Source: Rugalucina vietnamica (lineage: Eukaryota > Mollusca > Bivalvia > Lucinida > Lucinidae). From it: a stretch of DNA of 64,000 bases. The notes below the pieces were generated by a model. The model searched no databases, was not told the DNA's origin, and worked only from the letters and a program-made list of their open reading frames with translations. The position numbers and the translations under genes are program-made. Of the stretch, positions 21,498 to 33,400 are shown piece by piece (within the stretch, counting starts at the first letter, position 1; every line of letters begins with the position of its first letter). The stretch lies in contig OZ024876.1 of the NCBI GenBank assembly GCA_964017185.1, positions 35,764,406-35,828,405 of the forward strand, read 5' to 3'.

Positions 21498-24400
21498 ACC
21501 CAATTTCTAACGGCTTTTTTTTTTTTTTTTTTTTTTTCATAAAACTCGTTTTTCATAAAACTTAAACTTGCTTCAAACACGGCTCAAACATGGAAATTAT
21601 TCAATGTTGATATCTGATTTCTACCGTATAAAAAACAAACTTTTGATTGACTGAGATGCAAACCTTTTTAATCCCGCACGGGAAGTAAACGCTAAATACT
21701 TATAATACTAAACTAGAAACACACATCAATTAATGCTCTAAAATATTTGGAAAAGTAATTTGTTATGAACAAGTAATATTTTGACATTATTATGCCCCCA
21801 ACTTTGAAAAAGTTGGTAGGGCATATTGCTTTGGGCTTGTCCGTGTGTCCGTGTATCCGTGTGTCCGCACCACTTTTTTCTTAACTTTTAAACGGTGGAT
21901 GCTAGTGTCTTGAAATTTCATATATGGATTCCTCATGAAAAAAAGATGACCCGTATTTTTTTTCTTTTCTTAGTTATGCCCCCTTTCTGAATTATCTCCC
22001 TTTGAAAAAAAATCTTGAAAATCTTGTGTGCAAGATATCTCAAAAAGTATTTGAGCTAGTGCTTTCATATTTGGTATGCTGATTGGGGCCAAGGAGTAGA
22101 TCACCTGATTAACTTTTGAGAACTTTTTGTCAAATTTCGACAAAATTACGGAATTTTGAAAATTTATCAATTTTACCACTTTGGATGAAATTTGAAACTT
22201 TTAAACAGTGGATGCTAGTGTCTTGAAATTTCATATATGGATTCCTCATGAAAAAAAAGATGACCCGTATTTTTTTTCTTTTCTGAGTTATGCCCCCTTT
22301 TTGAATTATCTCCCTTTGAAAAAAAATCTTGAAAATCTTGTGTGCAAGATATCTCAAAAAGTATTTGAACTAGTGCTTTTGTATTTGGTATGCTGATTGG
22401 GGCCAAGGAGTAGATCACCTGATTAACTTTTGAGATTTTTTTGTCAATTTTTGACAAAATTACGGAATTTTGAAAATTTATCAATTTTACCACTTTCGGA
22501 TGAAATTTGAAACTTTTAAACAATGGATGCTAGTGTCTTTAAATTTCATATATGGATTCCTCATGAAAAAAAGATGACCCGTATTTTTTTTCTTTTCTGA
22601 GTTATGCCCCCTTTCTGAATTATCTCCCTTTGAAAAAAAATCTTCAAAATCTTGTGTGCAAGATATCTCAAAAAGTATTTGAGCTAGTGCTTTCATATTT
22701 GGTATGCTGATTGGGGCCAAGGAGTAGATCACCTGATTAACTTTTGAGAACTTTTTGTCAAATTTTGACAAAATTACGGAATTTTGAAAATTTATCAATT
22801 TTACCACTTTCGGATGAAATTTGAAACTTTTAAACAGTGGATGCTAGTGTCTTGAAATTTCATATATGGATTCCTCATGAAAAAAAAAAAGATGACCCAT
22901 ATTTTTTTCTTTTCTGAGTTATGCCCCCTTTTTGAATTATCTCCCTTTGAAAAAAAATCTTGAAAATCTTGTGTGCAAGATATCTCAAAAAGTATTTGAG
23001 CTAGTGCTTTTGTATTTGGTATGCTGATTGGGGCCAAGGAGTAGATCACCTGATTGACTTTATAGATTTTTTTGTCAATTTTTGACAAAATTACGGAATT
23101 TTGAAAATTTATCAATTTTACCACTTTCGGATGAAATTTGAAACTTTTAAACAGTGGATGCTAGTGTCTTTGAATTTCATATATAGATTCCTCATGAAAA
23201 AAAAGATGACCCGTATTTTTTTTCTTTTCTGAGTTATGCCCCCTTTCTGAATTATCTCCCTTTGAAAAAAAAATCTTGAAAATCTTGTGTGCAAGATATT
23301 TCAAAATGTATTTGAGCTAGTGCTTTCATATTTGGTATGCTGATTGGGGCCAAGGAGTAGATCACCTGATTAACATTTGAGAACTTTTTGTCAAATTTTG
23401 AAAAGATTACGGAATTTTGAAAATTTATCAATTTTACCACTTTCGGATTTAAGTGTGCATCTGTTATCACTGTTAGTCCTCAAGTTTGCTATTTGTGCCC
23501 AGGTCAACTCTGTTTGCTTACATGATTTTCAAAAATAATGAAAAAAAAACTGTGCCAGGTTAGTGGCAAGCATACAGTTGGGGGCATAGTGTTTTACAAA
23601 CACTTATTTCTAGTTTTACATTTGTAATACATCAAAACATTACAATTTATTACACATTCATTGAACTGGGGTCGCTTTTTTTGCCACCCGGAAGTGGAAA
23701 GAAGTCACGTGAAAGTCACCTGACTTACCTGGATAATATAGACCACGTGGGTTGTGACGTATTGTTTGTATCTGTGTATATAAAAGTGGGGTTCAAGGGT
23801 GTAAACAATACATTAGTCATGTTTTCGTGATGTCATCAGTTTTTCCTTTGTTGCAGTTATTATAGTTTCATGGAAAAAGTCAAATGTCTTATTTTCAATT
23901 CTTTTAATACTGCAAACCCTTAACCATGGTCATAAATACATTAAGGGGTCATATAAAAAGTTTAATTTGTGAACCAAAGTTCAAACTACATGTACATACA
24001 TGTTACAATGTAACTGTCCAACTCTGAAATGTTACTGAAATTTAATTGACAAAAATATCAGAATTTCTGTTCGGTATACCTAAACAATATAAAAATAATT
24101 GAGCCGCCACATGGGAAAACCAACAATCTGCATAGGCGAAAACAAAGGCGTAGATCAGCTTCACAGTAACTGCGAAGCTGATCAGCCTTTGTTGTTTTGC
24201 TACAGGGATAGTACAATTCTTCTACTTTCAAAATCCAAAATTTCCAGCCTCTAACCATCTTATGTGACTGTGCAGCCCGGTTTGTGTCGGACCTGGTCGG
24301 AACCCAAACTGTTGGTTTTCTCACGCACAGGCTCAGTTGTAAGATAACAAACTTACACATGAGCCGCATCGTGAGAAAACCGGATTTTTGCCTAGGCGAA

Positions 24401-27400
24401 AACAAAGGCGCAGATCAGCTTCGCGGTAACCGCGAAGCTGATCAGCGCCTTTGTTTTCGCTACACGGATAGTATATTTCCTCTTCTTCTTATATCCGAAA
24501 TTTCAAGCTTCTAGCCTGCTTCTGAGACTGTACAGCCCGGTTTGTGTCGGACCTGGTCGGAAATCCCGAAGACCGGTTTTCTCGCGTCGCGGCTCACATG
24601 GTCTTTTTGAAATGCAGGTGTATACCCGAGAAACCAGCCTGTTATCAGTGTAAATTTTGGTGCTCAAGGTCAGTTATTGCTTCCACTATATCCCAACGTG
24701 AGACTTAAACCCCTGCCTTTCTATGAGGTTATAGCAGAGATACAGAAACCTACGCTGCTTGGTAAGTAAGAATGTAACGAACTTCAACAGCCGAGCCAAG
24801 CCACAGCAAACCCCGACGGTGGAAAAGCATGCTCATCCACCAAGGGTGGTTTACTGCGCTATATACTCAACATATACTCAATTCACAAAGTTTCGAGTTT
24901 GAAATTTGCATATTACAAGCACTCAATATGCCGCTAATATGTTGCACCAACATATTTTTCCAAGGGAGGCTATCCCGTCACATTACTTCACCCTCCGAGA
25001 AAACTTGTCCTGAGTCTTGGCCTAGGGACTACATGGGTAAGGCAACCCCGGTCTGGCGGTTGTCATTATCCCATCCCACCGCTGGCTGCCACCAGATGTA
25101 ACGAACAGCCGAACCAAGCCACAGCAAACCCGTCGGTGGAAAAGCATGCTCATCCACCAAGGGTGGTTTACTGCGCTATATACTCAACATATACTCTATT
25201 CACAAAGTTTTGAGTTTAAAATTTGCATATTACAAGCACTCAATATGCCGCTAATACGTTGCACCTACATATTTTTCCAAGGGAGGCTATCCCGTCACAA
25301 GAAGACCAGGTAAAGCATTACAAAAACAAGTCTATTATGTTTTATTTTTGCAATTTTTGGATATAATTAGAAAATGTTCAGGTGATTTATTTTGATATTT
25401 TTTTCTGTATTAAAAAATCATCCTACAATTTTTGAAAATTACCCAGCCTAGAGGGTAGAGCACAAACAAATATATCCAATGAGTTGTGTCATGATTTGTG
25501 AGGAAACAAGATTTTTGCCTATATGCGAAAACAAAGACACAGGTCAGCTGTGCAGTAACTGCACTGCTGATCAGAGCCTTTGTTTTCGCTACATGGATCG
25601 TACAATTTCTCTTTCAATCTTAAATCTGAAATTTTAAGCTTCTAGCCATCTTCTGTGACTACATGCCGGTTTGTTTTGGACCTGGTATGAAACCGCGAAG
25701 ACAAGTTTTCTCATGATACAGCTCATATACTAGTAGACTGTTGGTCTTAACCCATATTTGACAAATGGATTTTCCCATCATTATCATTTGGATCAGTCTA
25801 CTTTCATTATTAGTGACATCAAGAGTGATTTTGAATTTTTATTCCATTTTTCGATGAAATTTCTCTGTGCAAACAGTATAGCCCCAGATGGGATGCCGCG
25901 TTTTGCGGCTTCACATCTGGGGCTATACTGTTTGCCAATGTCCAACAAAAAGGACGCCAGTCTAATATGAGTTAATTTGGATTGCTTTGCCTATCATACA
26001 TGTGATGAGTTTGAAACAGGCATCATGGAGATTTGTCTTTCATTTCACGGAAGTTTTTAGCTCACCTGAGCCGAAGGCTCACAGGTGAGCTTATAGTATA
26101 CCCATGCTCCGGCGTCCGTCGTCCGTCGTCCGTCGTCGTCCGTCGTCGTCCGTCGTTCACAATTTCAAAGATCTTCTCCTCTGAAACCGCTTGGCCAATC
26201 AAAGCCCAACTTCATGTGGAGCATCCTTAGGAAGGGGGAACGAAAGTTTATATAAATGGTCCAGGTCACATGACCAAGATGGCCGCCATGGCTATAAATA
26301 GCAAAAACCTTTAAAAATCTTCTTCTCCAGAACCAGTGGGCCGATTTCCATGAAACTTGGTATGTAGCATCGGGGAAGCAGGCCCATCATAGTTTATATA
26401 AATCATGACCCTAGGATGACCTTGACCTATTTTACGGCAAGGTCAACTTAGGTCGCCAATGCATTTGAATGGGAAAAAATTGTAAAATGCTATTTAATGG
26501 GTAAAACTTACTGGGAATAGGCAAATGGACAGAAGATTAATGTAAATGGAAAATTTTAGCCCCTGGGGGGTTGTCTGCCCCTGCCCCAGGCTATATACAT
26601 GTATATTTCCATAATAATGAAACATCTTCTCCCCCGAAACCGCTTGGCCAATCAAGGCCAAACTTCATATGGAGCATCCTTGGGAAGGGGGAAAGAAAGT
26701 TTATATAAATGGTCAAGGTCACATGACCAAGATGGCCGCCATGGCTCTAAATAGAAAAAACCTTTAAAAATCTTCTTCTCCAGAACCAGAAGGCCAATGA
26801 TTTTGAAACTTAGTGTGAAGCATCAGTGACTGGAGCTCTACAAAGTTTATATAAATCATGACCCTGGGATGACCTTGACCTATTTTATGGCAAGGTCAAC
26901 ATAGGTCGCTAATGCATTTGAATGGGGAAAAGTGTTAAAATGTCATTTGTAGGGAAAACCTTGCAGGAAATGGGCAAATGAACTGAATATTTATGATTCT
27001 GAAAAAATTTGGACCCCAGGGGTCTGTCTGCCCCCCACCCAGGGGCAATATACATGTATATTACAGTGATATTCAAAGATCTTCTTCTCTGAAACTGCTT
27101 GGCCAATCAAAGCCAAACTTTATGAGGAGCATTGTTAGGAAGTGGGAATGAAAGTATATATAAATGGTCAAGGTCACATGACCAAGATGGCTGCCATGGC
27201 TATAAATAGCAAAAACCTTTAATAATCTTTTTCTCCAGAACCAGAAGACCTTTGATTTTGAAACTTGGCATGAAGCATCAGGCAATGGAGCTCTACAAAG
27301 TTTATATAAATTGTGACCCTTGGATGACCTTTGAACTATTTTATGGCAAGGTCAACTTAGGTCGCCCATGCATTTGAATGGGAAAAATTGTTTAAATGTC

Positions 27401-30400
27401 ATTTGAAGGGCAAAACTTGCAGTAAATTGGCAAATGGACTGAAGTTTTATGTTTTCTAAAAGAAATTGACTACAGGGGTTGCTCTGACCCGGCCCTGGGG
27501 TTATATACATGTATATTACCATTCTAGTCAAACAAGTTTATTGGTATATATCTCGGGTTTCAGGTGAGCGTTTATAGGACCATTGGTCCTCTGGTTGAAA
27601 ATTGTATAGAATATAGAAATATTCTTGGTTCATTCTTGGAGATTTTGAATCTTCTTGAAAAAGTGGCATTTTTAAGACAAATTTTGGCTCATTTCTAGGA
27701 GTACATCCTTAGATCACAAATTCTTAGTTTCTAGGCATCTTCTGTGACTGTACAGTCCAATTTTTATGTCAACTTTATACCTGATCGAACACTCCAAAGA
27801 CAGATTTTCTCATTTAGCGCAGGGCTGAGTATCGCCCACTAAAACCGCATCGCGATATATCGCGGTACGGGAAATGCATATCGCAATGCGTATTGAATAT
27901 ATCGTACAAACAGGAAAGTCAATTTTCAATTTCTTATCGAAGCCAAAATTTGTTGCACTAGAATGGGAATCAATTTTACAACATTTGTAGTACATCTATG
28001 ACTGATATTATTGTAAACAACATGCAAAATTTTTATGCGACGTCAGGTTGTTTTAAAGTGCCGAAATAGATGTATGTTCCAAAAATAACCACATGATTGA
28101 CAGCTCAACAGGGGAGGCAAATACGCACATGTATTGGACTGGTTTCATGCTAATTACCTGTAAAAATTCGATAGCAGGACCGATTGTAAATACACAGTCT
28201 GTGGTTGTACTCGTTTGGATTATTTTGGGTGTTAGTATAAAACCCGGACTGTGTTACGATATACCGGAATCCTTGTATGGGCGTACCGGTATACCGTACC
28301 GCGAGCACCGTACCGCAGTATACCGATATATCGGTATATCGTTACACCCCTAATTTAGCGGCTCATATTTGAGCCTGTGCTTGAGAAAACCAACAATTTT
28401 TGTCTCTGACCAGGTCTGACACAAACCGGTCTGTACAGTTACAGAAGATGGTTAGAGGCTGGAAATTTTGGGTTTAGAAAGTAGAGGAATTGTACTATCC
28501 GTGTAGCGAAGACAAAGGCATGATCCGCTTCGCAGTTACTGCGAAGCCGATCTGCGCCTTTGTTTTCGCCTATGCAGATTGTTGGTTTTCCCATGCGAAG
28601 ACTCATGTATCATTTCTACTTTCAGCACCTAAAACAAGGACAAACTTTAAGTTCTACTTTACACCCAAACAAGCCCAGGATATTGCAATGGCAAGAAGGT
28701 ATGTTATTTGACACCAAAATCAGGGTTTTCTCTGGCACACAAAAATGTGATTTTTTGCCCCCTTTGGCCTCAAATGACCCCCAAAGTTGTCCAGAGGGAA
28801 GACAATGATGCTTCCCAAAATTTTAACATTTCAGTTTCCAGAAGTAAATGTCCCCGTAATTTTCAAAAGTGTTGTCAAAATGTCCCTAAAGAGAAGTCGC
28901 CAGTAGTGGGCCATTGGTTTTCTAAATTAAAACTTGGAGGGAAAAGTAATTCTCTGATCGTGCAAAAGTTCTAAAAGCGTGTGTAATCATGTAAGTTACC
29001 ATGGTACTGTATACTTGCTTCCTGTACACAGTGCTTGTTCAAAATTTATGTTAATCTATATTTGAAAATTTCTATTGAATGCTCAAAGCACATTTTCCGT
29101 AATAATAGTTACTGTGAGACGTACCATTTATATAATACAAAAATTTGCCCATGCAATTTTCAGATTTTTTTCAGCTGTAAAAATTTAAAATTTCACCAGA
29201 AAAAAAAAAGATATCTTTAAAATTAAAATTTTCGTTCAAAACATACTTTGTGGGTATTTGTTTCCGCCTCACCAAGGTGGTTCTAACGACCATAAAGTAT
29301 GTTTTGGATCAAAAATAAGAAAATTAGGTATACCCCTGCATACTCCAGTTTTGCTGTATAAAAGTGGGGTTTAAGGGGGTATACATTTCACGGACATGTT
29401 TTCCTGATACCGTATAGCCTAGAAACAGCATTTTGTAATGAGCTTAAAGATGGTTGTACAGTTTAATCTAAATTTATTCTGGATGTTCTTTCAAGTTTTG
29501 TAATATTTTACCACTTAAGTTACTTGTTATTTTTGTCTTACTTAATTTAGGGTTCTTCCGAATGGGAAGAAAGAATTCGGGGTACAGGTCCAAGCCAGGT
29601 ATGAACATTACGAAAACAAGCCCATGTAATATACAGATTTTTCCGAAGTTGTAAAAATTAAAAATTTTATGCTTAAAAATTTTTATGTTTTTCTTACTTT
29701 GTTCAAAATATAAATTGTTGGGGCATGTTAGAATCACCTTAGCGAGGCAATTCTAATGAGTACCCACAATCCATGTTTTGGATCAGAAATAAGAAAAATT
29801 GTACATCCCTGTATACACCAGCTTTACAATATAAAAGTGGGGTGTATGGGGGTATACATTTCACTCGGGATGGTACAATTCCTCTTCTACTAATAGTCTA
29901 ATAGCCAGAATTCCATGCCTCTAGCCTGCTTCTGTGATTGTACAGGCGGATTTGTGTCGCACCTGGTCCGAAACCCCGAAGACCGGTTTTCTCGCGTCGC
30001 AGCTCATATGATAATAACTCCAAAACAATCAATAACTTTTCACCTTTGACCAGGCATGATAGCTCAATCAATAGCATGTTTGACTTGAGTTGTAATGAAG
30101 CAAACCCACGATTGTCCTTGTGTTGGGCACATTTCCATAGATTAAATGAGCCGTGACGCGAGAAAACCGGTCTTCGGGGTTTCCGACAAGGTCTGACACA
30201 AACTGACCTGTACAGTCACAGAAGCAGGCTAGAAGCTTGAAATTTGGGATATAAGAAGAAGAGGAAATATACTATCCGTGTAGCGAAAACAAAGGCGCTG
30301 ATCAGCTTCGCGGTTACCTCGAAGCTGATCTGCGCCTTTGTTTTCGCATAGGCAAAAATCCGGTTTTCTCACGATGCGGCTCAAATGACCATGGCTGTTG

Positions 30401-33400
30401 ACTTTGATGTAAAGCAAAAACAAACAAAGAATAAGAAGACTTGGACTGAAGCTGAGGTCAGTCATAGCCTTTGCTCCAGTTTTATAGGTGGTAATATTGT
30501 TGAAATGGCTAGTTATACTGTAACAGCCTGTGTTTTTATGTCTCTTTGATAGGTTTTGCTACATAGACCAAGGTGAACAGGGTGACAAGCTGCCCCCAGG
30601 ACTCGTAGCCACAGTCAATGCAATACATGTACAACTACCAGTAAGTACACATCCCAGGACTCCTAGCCAATGTCAATGGAATATATGTACAGCTACCGGT
30701 AAGCACAAGTCCCTGGACTGGTTTCCACTGTCAGTGGAATACATGTACAGCTACCGGTAAGTACATGTCTTAGGACTGGTAGCCACAGTCAATGGAATAC
30801 ATGTACAGCTACTGGTAAGTACATGTCCCTGGACAAGTAGCCACAGTCAATGCAATACATGTACAACTACCAGTAAGTACACCTCTCAGGACTTGTAGCC
30901 ACTGTCAATGAAATACATGTGCAGCTACTCGTAAGTACACATCCCAGGACTCTTAGCCACAGTCAGTGGAATACATTTGGTAGCTATTGGTAAGTACACA
31001 TCCCAGGACTCGTAGCCACAGTCAATGGAATGCATTTACAGCTGCATGTAAGTACACGTCCCTGGATTCGTAGCCACAGTCAATGTACATGTACAGCTAC
31101 CAGTAAGTACAGGTCCCAGGACTTGTAGCCACAGTCAGTGGAATACATGTACAGCTATGTGTAAGTACACATCCCAGGACTCGTAGCCACAGTCATTGGA
31201 ATACACGTACATCTACCGGTAAGTACACGTCCCTGGACTCGTAGCCACAGTCAATGGAATACATGTACAACTACCAGTAAGTACACATCCCAGGACTCGT
31301 AGCTACAGTCAATGGAATACATGTACAGCTACCAGTAAGTACACATCATTAAATGCTAGTGAGTCTTGACAGTTTAAAGTATCAAGACCCCAAAAAAGGA
31401 ATGCTAGTAAGTCTCTACACGTAACATGTATTACATGTTCTAACATGTACCCACAGATTGAACCAATTATAGTAATTTGTCCGGCCTGGATAAATTAGCT
31501 GCTGTGTATTTATCACAGTTTTGAATAATTTCCTATCTATTTTATAGATCTGATAAATTGCCTTTTTAACACGTTTGTATAGTGTATACTCCCAACTTTT
31601 ATATAGTAAAACTGGGGTATACAGGATATACAATATTTCATCAAAAATAAAGATTGTGGGTACTCATTAGAATCGCCTCGGTGTTGCTGTTCTAACATGT
31701 GCCCACATTCCATGTTTGAGCAAAAATATTAAAAATATCAAATTTTTACAGCTGAAAATATTGCATGGGTATGTTATTGTAATATGAGCCACTGCATTAG
31801 AAAACCAACAGTCTGCATATGCGAAAACAAAGGCGCAGATCAGCTGTGCAGTAACTGCACAGCTGATCAGCACCTTTGTTTTAGCTACACTGTTAGTACA
31901 ATTCCTCTTCTTCTTAAATCCGAAATTTCAAGCTTCTAGCCTCCTTCTGTGACTGTACAGCCCGGTTTGTGTCGAACCTGGTCGGAACCCAAATTGTTGG
32001 TTTTCTCATGCACAGGTTCATATATTTCTAGGAGATCCTGCCCCATCGTCACAATGAGGAAGCTAAGAGAGCCAATCTCCCTATAGACATAACAGAGCAG
32101 TGTAAAATATCTGCAAGTTACGAAAACCATGTAGAAATCTCCTGGGCAACAGAGCCAGGCAAGGTACTCATCTACAGTTGAAACATCACGACTATAGAAT
32201 TACTTGCACACCCACTATGAATTAATGAAAAATAAAACTGAGTATTTAAGAGCAGTGAAGCCTTTGAAGGATAGTAGAGTGGTTTAGCTCTCACCTTGTA
32301 AACCAGGGATCAGAAGTTTGAACCTGGGCTTCTCCGCATCAGGAAAACATGTCCGTGAAATGTATTAAGCAAAATTTTTAAAGATATCAAACATTTTCCA
32401 TTGAAATTTTCTATTTTTTTTTCTGCTTATAAGAATCTCTGTAATTGCATGGGCAAATTTTCGTAATGTTTTATGAGAGGTATCAGATTGTTAAAGTTCA
32501 GTTGTGAATTGTTATGGTGTCAGAAGGTGGAATATCTCACATTTGAGCCACCGCATCAGAAAACCAACAATTTGCATATGCAAAAACAAAGGCACAGACC
32601 AGCTTCGCGGTAACCGCGAAGCTGATCAGTGCCTTTATTTTTGCCACAATCCTTCTTTAATCCGAAATTTCAAGCTTCTAGACTGCTTCTGTGACTGCAC
32701 AGGCTGATTCTTGTCGGACTTGTTGGTCTGAAACCCAAATTGTTGGTTTTCTCTTGCAAAGGCACATTTATAAACTATTTGCTATCATTTCAGTGTTACT
32801 GCGTCAGTATAAAATTGGTGAAAAAGCTGACGGCAGAAACACTCCTCAACAAACTACTGCAGTTTGGAAACAGGAACGTTAACTACACAAGAGCCTTGGG
32901 TAAGTAACTGCACAGCTGATCAGTGTCTTTGTTTTTACTACACAAATGGTACAAGCCCTTACCTTCTTGAAACTGAAATTTCCAACTTTAATTATCCTGT
33001 CCGGATTGTGTCGCACCTTGTCTGATGCCTTTAGTAAAGTTTTTCAGTTTTTGTCATAATGCAATTTTTTAAATATTACTGTTTAGGAAGTGAAAGCCTC
33101 ATATCTTGGATTTTTATTAATTTTTAAGAAGAGAAAAAACAAACAAAACTTGATTAGTATTCCTAAGAGTTGTGAATGTTCATGTATAGCCATCCAGATA
33201 AATGTATTTTGTGTATTAATAAATAATCCATGAGTTTACGTATGAGCCGCCTCGTGGGAAAACCAACAATGTGGTTTCCGAGCAGGTCCGACACAAACCG
33301 GCCTGTACAGTCACAGAAAACAGCTAGAAGCATGAAATTTCGTATTAAGGAAGTAGAGGGATTGTACTATCCGTGTAGCGAAAACAAAGGCGCTGATCAG

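Larger units (their letters stand above)
20367..23776. mobile_element. 3.4-kb inverted-end element inserted in a family B MITE
   Basis: The ends ACAGGTACAATATTATTG and the inverse of ACAGATACAAACAATAC are similar. Further in, CACTTCCGGGTGGCAAAAA is inverted at 20449-20467 and about 23679-23697. TATA flanks both sides, as expected of a TA-type duplication within the MITE. No transposase was recognised. The interior contains an (AAAT)n stretch, a GA tract and the ~315-bp array element. Confidence 0.6.

Noticed and set aside
21970..23470. Repeated minus-strand frames reading [15 protein letters not shown]
   Set aside because: They recur once per ~315-bp array unit and are a by-product of the tandem repeat; frames are broken differently in each unit.
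24058..24514. Frames containing [28 protein letters not shown] peptides
   Set aside because: The same peptide recurs wherever the family A palindrome occurs (for example 30229-30465 and 47000-47254), so it is MITE sequence and not a protein family.
26100..26160. CRISPR-like direct repeats (CCGTCGT)n
   Set aside because: This is a simple microsatellite in every family C element, without spacers, in a eukaryotic genome.
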